DNA from: Phlebopus portentosus
Lineage: Eukaryota > Basidiomycota > Agaricomycetes > Boletales > Boletinellaceae
NCBI GenBank assembly: GCA_037892935.1
Contig: JAYXKI010000014.1
Span: 682,001-746,000 of the forward strand
Direction of reading: 5' to 3'
Length of the DNA: 64,000 nucleotides
Below the pieces are notes generated by a model that was given only the letters and a program-made list of their open reading frames with translations, had not been told where the DNA came from and did no database searches. A program made the position numbers and the translations under genes. This document shows positions 58,729 through 64,000 of this stretch, piece by piece. Numbering within the stretch: the first letter of the stretch is position 1; each line of letters opens with the position of its first letter.

Positions 58729-59244
58729 CTACTGGACCTCAAATTTGACATCGGGGTGCGCAAGCATCAACTGCGCCGTCGAAATATTATTCTCCTGCTC
58801 GGCTTTATCCGCGACTTTTCTGAACGCTGACAAGTCGCTCTTCTCCATCTGCTTTTTGTCCTTTGCATGGCTTTGCAATCATTCAAATTTTGCCTGCCAA
58901 TATGACAGCCTTAACTTGTGATGAGCGACCAGCGACTTCACAGCGTCGTAGGTTTCATTAATCCGTTCCTCCAGTTCGGCATCGACGGTAACTGTAGAGT
59001 GCCCTTCCGTCCTCGATGATGTACTTCCCGGTTCACGGACTGGAGTATGAGGACGCCTTGGTGAAAATTGTCCCTATGTGCTGATCCTTGTTGATTGGAA
59101 GATGAATTGCGAGATCTCTGAGTTTGCGACATTCTGTGGCTCCTGTGTAGTTTGTCGCTACTTTTCTGTCTGCGACAGCGTTTCATACTGCGGGACTTTG
59201 CATATCTACTTTCCCTCGTGACGTCATCTTTCTGTGTAGACATT
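58729..59244 (-). CDS. Small basic coiled-coil protein, model uncertain
   Basis: Unrecognised. From the ATG at 59244: MSTQKDDVTRESRYAKSRSM, a very basic Ser/Gln-rich stretch, then RRPHTPVREPGSTSSRTEGH. A helical part follows: VDAELEERINETYDAVKSLV and, later, KDKKQMEKSDLSAFRKVADK, with AQLMLAHPDVKFEVQ at the end. Two problems: the frame shifts by one base at a T run near 59,063-59,067, and a TGA interrupts the helix at about 58,870-58,880. A 45-base GT-AG intron (donor GTTAAG) would remove the stop and keep frame. Roughly 150-170 residues. The coherent heptad-like helices on both sides argue for a real gene, possibly with one sequence error. Confidence 0.45.
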
Positions 59245-59672
59245 GCACGCAAAGTACTCAACTCTCCATTTGCTTAGTGCCTTGTTGTGAGATATTGAAG
59301 GTACTTGGATGAGACGCAAAACGATCAATTGTGGCACTAGGTATTAGCGAAAAACAGGATTAGCCATTTAATATGTCTAGAGGAGGCAATATTAATGCTA
59401 CCGATGCCGTTTTTTGGCCCATTCTTTGATAGTTTTCATACAGAGACAGAACAGTCAAGCCATGCTTTTAAGATTATTCTTGATGGGGATCCACCCACTT
59501 TCTCTGAAAATGCAGATGGAGTCTTGTTCATGTATGTGATCGCAGATAACCACTACTTAGCTTGATGTTCAGGTAATATGTATAAGGACACGGAGCTCTT
59601 TGCATATGAAGTCATTTTTGATAAATTGACGAAATTTCACTTTTACAGTCTGCTTCGGGAATGCAGACAGAA
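59245..59672. other. Spacer between coiled-coil gene and beta-galactosidase
   Basis: Promoter side of the small gene and 3-prime side of the beta-galactosidase. No further feature was seen. Confidence 0.4.
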
Positions 59673-62600
59673 TTATCCTCCGCGTACAACCCGGAATGTC
59701 GGATTATTGGGTACGATTCCGCCAACTCCCCCTTCGAAGAATCCGTCGGCGACTAAACTCAGCTTCGGTGCGATGCCAGCATTGGGTAGCATTGACCACA
59801 ACGCCACGGAGACAGTGCTATTCAGCGAAAACATTTAATACAGTCCCTTCGGGGAAATTTCCACTCACTTCTTCCCATGATGGTCTAGGATACCTTCGTG
59901 AACTGGGAACTTGGCCTGAGGTCTGAATAATGTCTCAGCCGAGAATAGTTGCTAGATGGACGAGGCAAGGACATACCCGAGGTTCGCAACGCGTTTACCC
60001 ATCATCCAACCGTTCACGAAAAGGACCGCTCGGTACGGCGCGCCTGTCTCACCAATGCCATTGTCAAATACAAAGCTAAGCGGAACGTCGGTGCTCTTGG
60101 GCAGGTCCAAATCGAATGTCGACACAAAGAAGCCAACTCCTGCACCATCCCCCGGCAATCCCTCAGAGAAATCACGCTCGACCCATTCTGGGCCAGTGGT
60201 ATCGAATCCGGGAAGGTGCCAACCTTGACGTTCGCCAAATAGTCCACCGTCGTTCATTACTCCACGTGTCTTGTCAGGGAAGCTGGGGAGTATCTCGACA
60301 GAATTAGTGAAGACAAGTTGCTTGAAAGGAAAATACGCACTCAGTATATCCACCGATTTTCCCTTGGACTCGCCATTCAGTGAAGTTTCCTATATTGAGT
60401 TGGAAGCCTCTTACTCCACGTGGGGACTTCGGAGCATCGATCCCAGCTACAAAGACAGTATACCTGAGACCATCGGTTATCGAGAATGCGCTCTATACAT
60501 ACATCCGGTTTCATTATTACCCATGTTATCCTACAGTGATTAGGGTCGGAACATCTCCGTATGAATACTTAAAACAATGAGTATACCTGAACTATCGTAA
60601 CCACGTTGTTTTGTCCGATCAGAACCGAACCTTCGGGGAAGGTGAACATTTGATCTACCTCCTCCAGAACATGACGATTATTTGTCGAACTGTTCGAGAT
60701 TGTAGGATATTCAACATCGACCTCAAAAGAAGAATCAGCGATAACTTACTTCCCAAAAGACGTATTGAGGAAGACATTGTTAAGCCATACACTTGCTGCG
60801 AATGCTGCGCTCAAAGCAATGTAAGTCATCGGGGAAGAGTGATCAGATTCTACATACTTACCTTCCCCTCCATTGATCGTAAGATTGACGGACTTCTCTT
60901 CTCCCGAAGCATTGAAGTGGCCTCTCCAGAGCACGACATTTTCACAACTAGAAGCAAGAATAAACACAAAGAAAGATTCGGTCATTTTCAACTCACAATC
61001 CATAGTCGCAACCATACAGGACCCTTCCATCACCGTAGAAAGGCTTGAAAGGAATGTTAGTCGTGGTGTGATTAGCAACGATCCAGTCCTCGTCAGAGAA
61101 GTTCCCATGGATCTCCGGGAGACTGTCCGCAAACCTCCATCCAGTCAACTCGGGTATTCTGAAGGACTCTATGGATAATTGAGGACTGAGAGAGCCAACA
61201 AAACCGCCACTTCGCGTCAACGACATGCTTGCCCTGCTATCCTTCCTCACTTCTCTTCCATTCCAGAAGACAGAAGTCACCTTAGGCGGCGCAATCACTG
61301 TCAAGGTCACTTCGCTGGATACATTTAAGTCTCCTCTCAGATGGAGCTCCGATCCTGTTACGCTCGCATTCCGTACGAGGTATGGGCCACCGACAAGGAC
61401 AGTCTCGTTCGACCCGAACTGCCAGTAGTTGGCGAACGTCTGCACATCGGCAGACGGGCTGTTTGGTGGGATGACAGGTGCAAAGAATGTTCCAGCTGTG
61501 TCAGTGTCGCTGAAGAGCACCAATTGCTTGTCGGAATCAAAGACGGTGACCAGGCCTGTAATATTTCCGAGAATGCTGAAAATGGTCGCATTATGTGAAG
61601 AGCCGGATGTTGACTTGACATTTGCGTTTCTTGTGGTGCTTCCAGTTCCCTGCAGATCGATTGCAAACTCGTGTTGCTGGTCCGAGTCTCCATACAGGAA
61701 TAGGACATCTCGGGAACCAATATGGCCGGCAAAGAGGATGGACGCAGTGGAGTAAAGAACATGAGATTCACCGAAGCGATAATTGGTGACGATGACTTTG
61801 GACTGACGGCCTGAGAGTCGAATTGACGGAATCGTCTGCGGGACAGTTAACTGCCCAATCGAGGTAGAAACTTGAAGGCTAAAGTCGGTCGTGACGCTGA
61901 AAGAGCAATGATCAAACGAGTTCAACGGCAGCAGCACGGAGAATACTGATGACTTACGTCGAAGTTGAATCGTTTTGTCGAGTGATATAGAACCCAGCTC
62001 CAGTATCAGGGTTGGAGAGAAATACAGCAAATGCATCTGGATTTGATAAGCTGACTGCGGTTGATGAACTGTTTCCAATCCAGTCCGTCTTGTAAAAGTC
62101 TGGTGAGGATTGTATGAAAAGACCTTGACGTCTCAACTCCATTGATTTCGATGTAAGAACTCGATTTTCCGCAATGGTACTGCCATAGTCATACGAAGCT
62201 AGGAGGATCTCAGCTGCAAACAATTTTTGCAGTGTAAGTGCGACTTACTGTATACACCAGGAAATGGTATTGCTCCCCAGGACGTGCCTCTGTGGGGGAA
62301 TCATTAATATATTGCTATCATGTACCAAATCTCTTACGCATACCCATACAGCATATAGAAACTGAGAAGCTTTGCGTTTGTTGCCCAGAGTCCTCGATAG
62401 AATACGTCTTGGAAGTCGGGCCCGGTCAGCTGCCGGCAGGCATCATAACCCGGTGCAGTTGGTCCCCAGGCGTCAAATGACCCTCCTTGAAACTATGTCA
62501 CTGGATCAGTGTTGATTCGAGATGACGCTGAACTCTCCATCGCACACCTCGGGGAAGTAGAAGGGCTGGCTCGGATTCACGACTAGAGGTGGTCCAGGTC

Positions 62601-63824
62601 ACTTCGAATCTCTATGATACCCTAATATTTGACGTACCTTCATGGTAGTCATGCCAATTGGTGGGGATCGGAGCCCATCTTGTCGGGTTTGAGCAGTCGA
62701 AGCCTTGTGGATAAGAATCAAGCCTATCGGGGATCGTTGTCAAATCCCTGGGCATATCCTGTTATGAGTAATGTTCGCACCCGTAAATATCAACTGCGCC
62801 CTGTCAAAAAAATGGATATATACACGCTGGAGCCTAAAACTGACACTGTTACGAACCGTTCCGTTGATAAAGCTCATGCGCTCTCCAGGGTCATTGTACG
62901 TCAGAGGAACGACAATTCCACCAGCCCGATATGTGTTCTCCAGCTCCTGGAAATATTCGGCACGTCCAAACCCACTCTGCGAGTATTCGTTGTCTTCGAG
63001 CAATTGTTAGAACACTTCTAGAGGATCCAGCTGAAAGAACATACCGACTTGCACAGCTACAGGACTCTCATTCTATTACGATGTCCCAGGCATACAATTC
63101 AATCGTTTCCTTACCTATCACAGGTCCACCTTCGGTAATCTGATTTGGGATTGTAACGTTGATAATCCCAGAAATATAGTCTTGCCATGCAGCACGATAG
63201 TCAGTAGCATTTGTTCTCAGAGTTCCGGCAACTTGAGAGGTGACCCAGTGAGGGATGCCTCCTGCCGTTGTTTCCCCGTTCATATACGGACCTGCATCCG
63301 GAGACAAAAGTTGAATATATCTCATGAACGCATGGAGGAATTCGTACCTGGCCTAAGAACGATCCAAATACCAGCTACCTTAGCAGCGTCAAATAAGGCT
63401 TGTAAAGAGCGAATTCCATTGAAGTCGATGACGCCAGGAGACGGATTTATCTGACCCCCTGCAAAAGAAAGCTGGATAAGGTGGTCGTAGACAACAAAGA
63501 AAATGCCGCGCCTACAATGGACGTATACACTGGCAGCGTTCAGTCCCATAGACTTGACTTTCTGCAATATGTCGAGCCATAATTCAGGCACAGGCAGGCG
63601 GAAAGTATGAAATTCCCCAGAACTAGAACAGATTGATAGATATCGGAGCTGTGACATCAAGGCTAGACTTACTGAAGAAATATCCTTTGACCCTTCAGCA
63701 CCAGACTGTAATTATCCCATTGTACCGCATCGGTAAGTCCAGTCGAAGAGAAAGCACTCCCAACAGCGACAAGGGAAAGAAAAAGCGCGACAATCCAGGG
63801 AATAGGAGGTTGACGCAAAGACAT
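59673..63824 (-). CDS. Secreted beta-galactosidase, glycoside hydrolase family 35
   Basis: Releases terminal beta-linked galactose from plant polysaccharides such as pectin side chains and hemicellulose, outside the cell. About 1,000 residues over many short exons. The start at 63824 gives a signal peptide (PWIVALFLSLVAVGSAFSS). Barrel domain: SGEFHTFRLPVPELWLDILQ, GLNAASVYVHW, RPGPYMNGETTAGGIPHW, AVQVDNEYSQ (acid/base Glu), SYPQGFDCSNPTRW, then FYFPE joined across an intron to FQGGSFDAWG (nucleophile Glu). The domains 2-3 region (STASILFAGHIGSRDVLFL) follows. The C-terminal jelly-roll domains contain LFVNGWMMGKRVANLG and end DGFFEGGVGGIVPNNPTF. N-glycosylation sequons are frequent, as expected. 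The last exon was placed by splicing; the stop is at 59673-59675. Many introns were checked and keep frame. Confidence 0.93.
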
Positions 63825-63894
63825 TAGAGTCGTCTAGTGATTTCACCGGTAGAGGCAATTTCTTCTTCCCCTCTGAAGCGAGTCTGAAGCACAA

Positions 63895-63903
63895 CTTATA
63901 TGT
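63895..63903 (-). promoter_or_regulatory. Putative TATA box of the beta-galactosidase gene
   Basis: ACATATAAG on the minus strand, about 72 bases before the start codon. It is the only TATA-like element in the 176 bases available upstream. Confidence 0.4.
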
Positions 63904-64000
63904 GGTGGGTCTTTGAGTATTCTCGTAAAATCGTAGTTCATTAGACGTCAAGTAGTCCGTCCTCATCTCGTGACCATCCATGAGACCAGAAAGAAGAGAG

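Overview
The window is nuclear DNA of a filamentous basidiomycete, most likely an Agaricomycete. Genes are packed on both strands and split by many short GT-AG introns of about 50-70 bases. The protein set is typically fungal: sterol glucosyltransferase, RTT109, EAF6 and isocitrate lyase. It also includes Agaricomycete-type families: BTB proteins, a DUF6533-like membrane protein and a serpentine receptor-like protein. No bacterial, organellar, tRNA, rRNA or CRISPR features were seen. About twenty-five genes or gene remnants can be supported. All gene models were spliced by eye and all family names come from recognised motifs, with no database search.

Left part (1-20 kb). Two cullin-1 paralogues lie in opposite orientation (452-3177 plus, 14259-17031 minus). 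Between them are a DUF6533-like membrane protein, three related BTB/POZ genes with disrupted reading frames and a dynein light chain. To the right are mitochondrial ribosomal protein mL58, a 94-residue four-exon gene not visible as one open frame, and a short orphan gene.

Centre (21-39 kb). A sterol 3-beta-glucosyltransferase (ATG26 type) is followed by an AT-rich interval with a 13-base inverted repeat, then isocitrate lyase. Next comes a direct tandem duplication of about 3.5 kb. Its first copy carries intact EAF6 and a zinc alcohol dehydrogenase; the second carries a truncated EAF6 pseudogene and a second intact alcohol dehydrogenase. The two ADHs and isocitrate lyase would together fit ethanol/acetate (C2) use. 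RTT109 (histone H3 acetyltransferase) follows.

Right part (39-64 kb). A poorly resolved leucine-rich-repeat-like gene precedes a very low-complexity, probably nuclear, protein. A strongly pyrimidine-biased spacer leads to a seven-helix receptor-like gene. Next is a gene in which a SET domain is spliced in frame to TAD3, the tRNA adenosine deaminase subunit. It is divergent from the 40 kDa complex I subunit gene. FCF2 (rRNA processing), COQ5 (ubiquinone synthesis), ALG7 (first step of N-glycan precursor synthesis), a small coiled-coil gene and a secreted GH35 beta-galactosidase complete the window.

A warning for the reader: several otherwise well-conserved genes (RTT109, SET-TAD3, complex I 40 kDa, receptor-like, low-complexity gene) contain a single-base frame break, often beside a short run or repeat. 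This suggests residual indel errors in the assembly, although real decay is likely in the BTB cluster.
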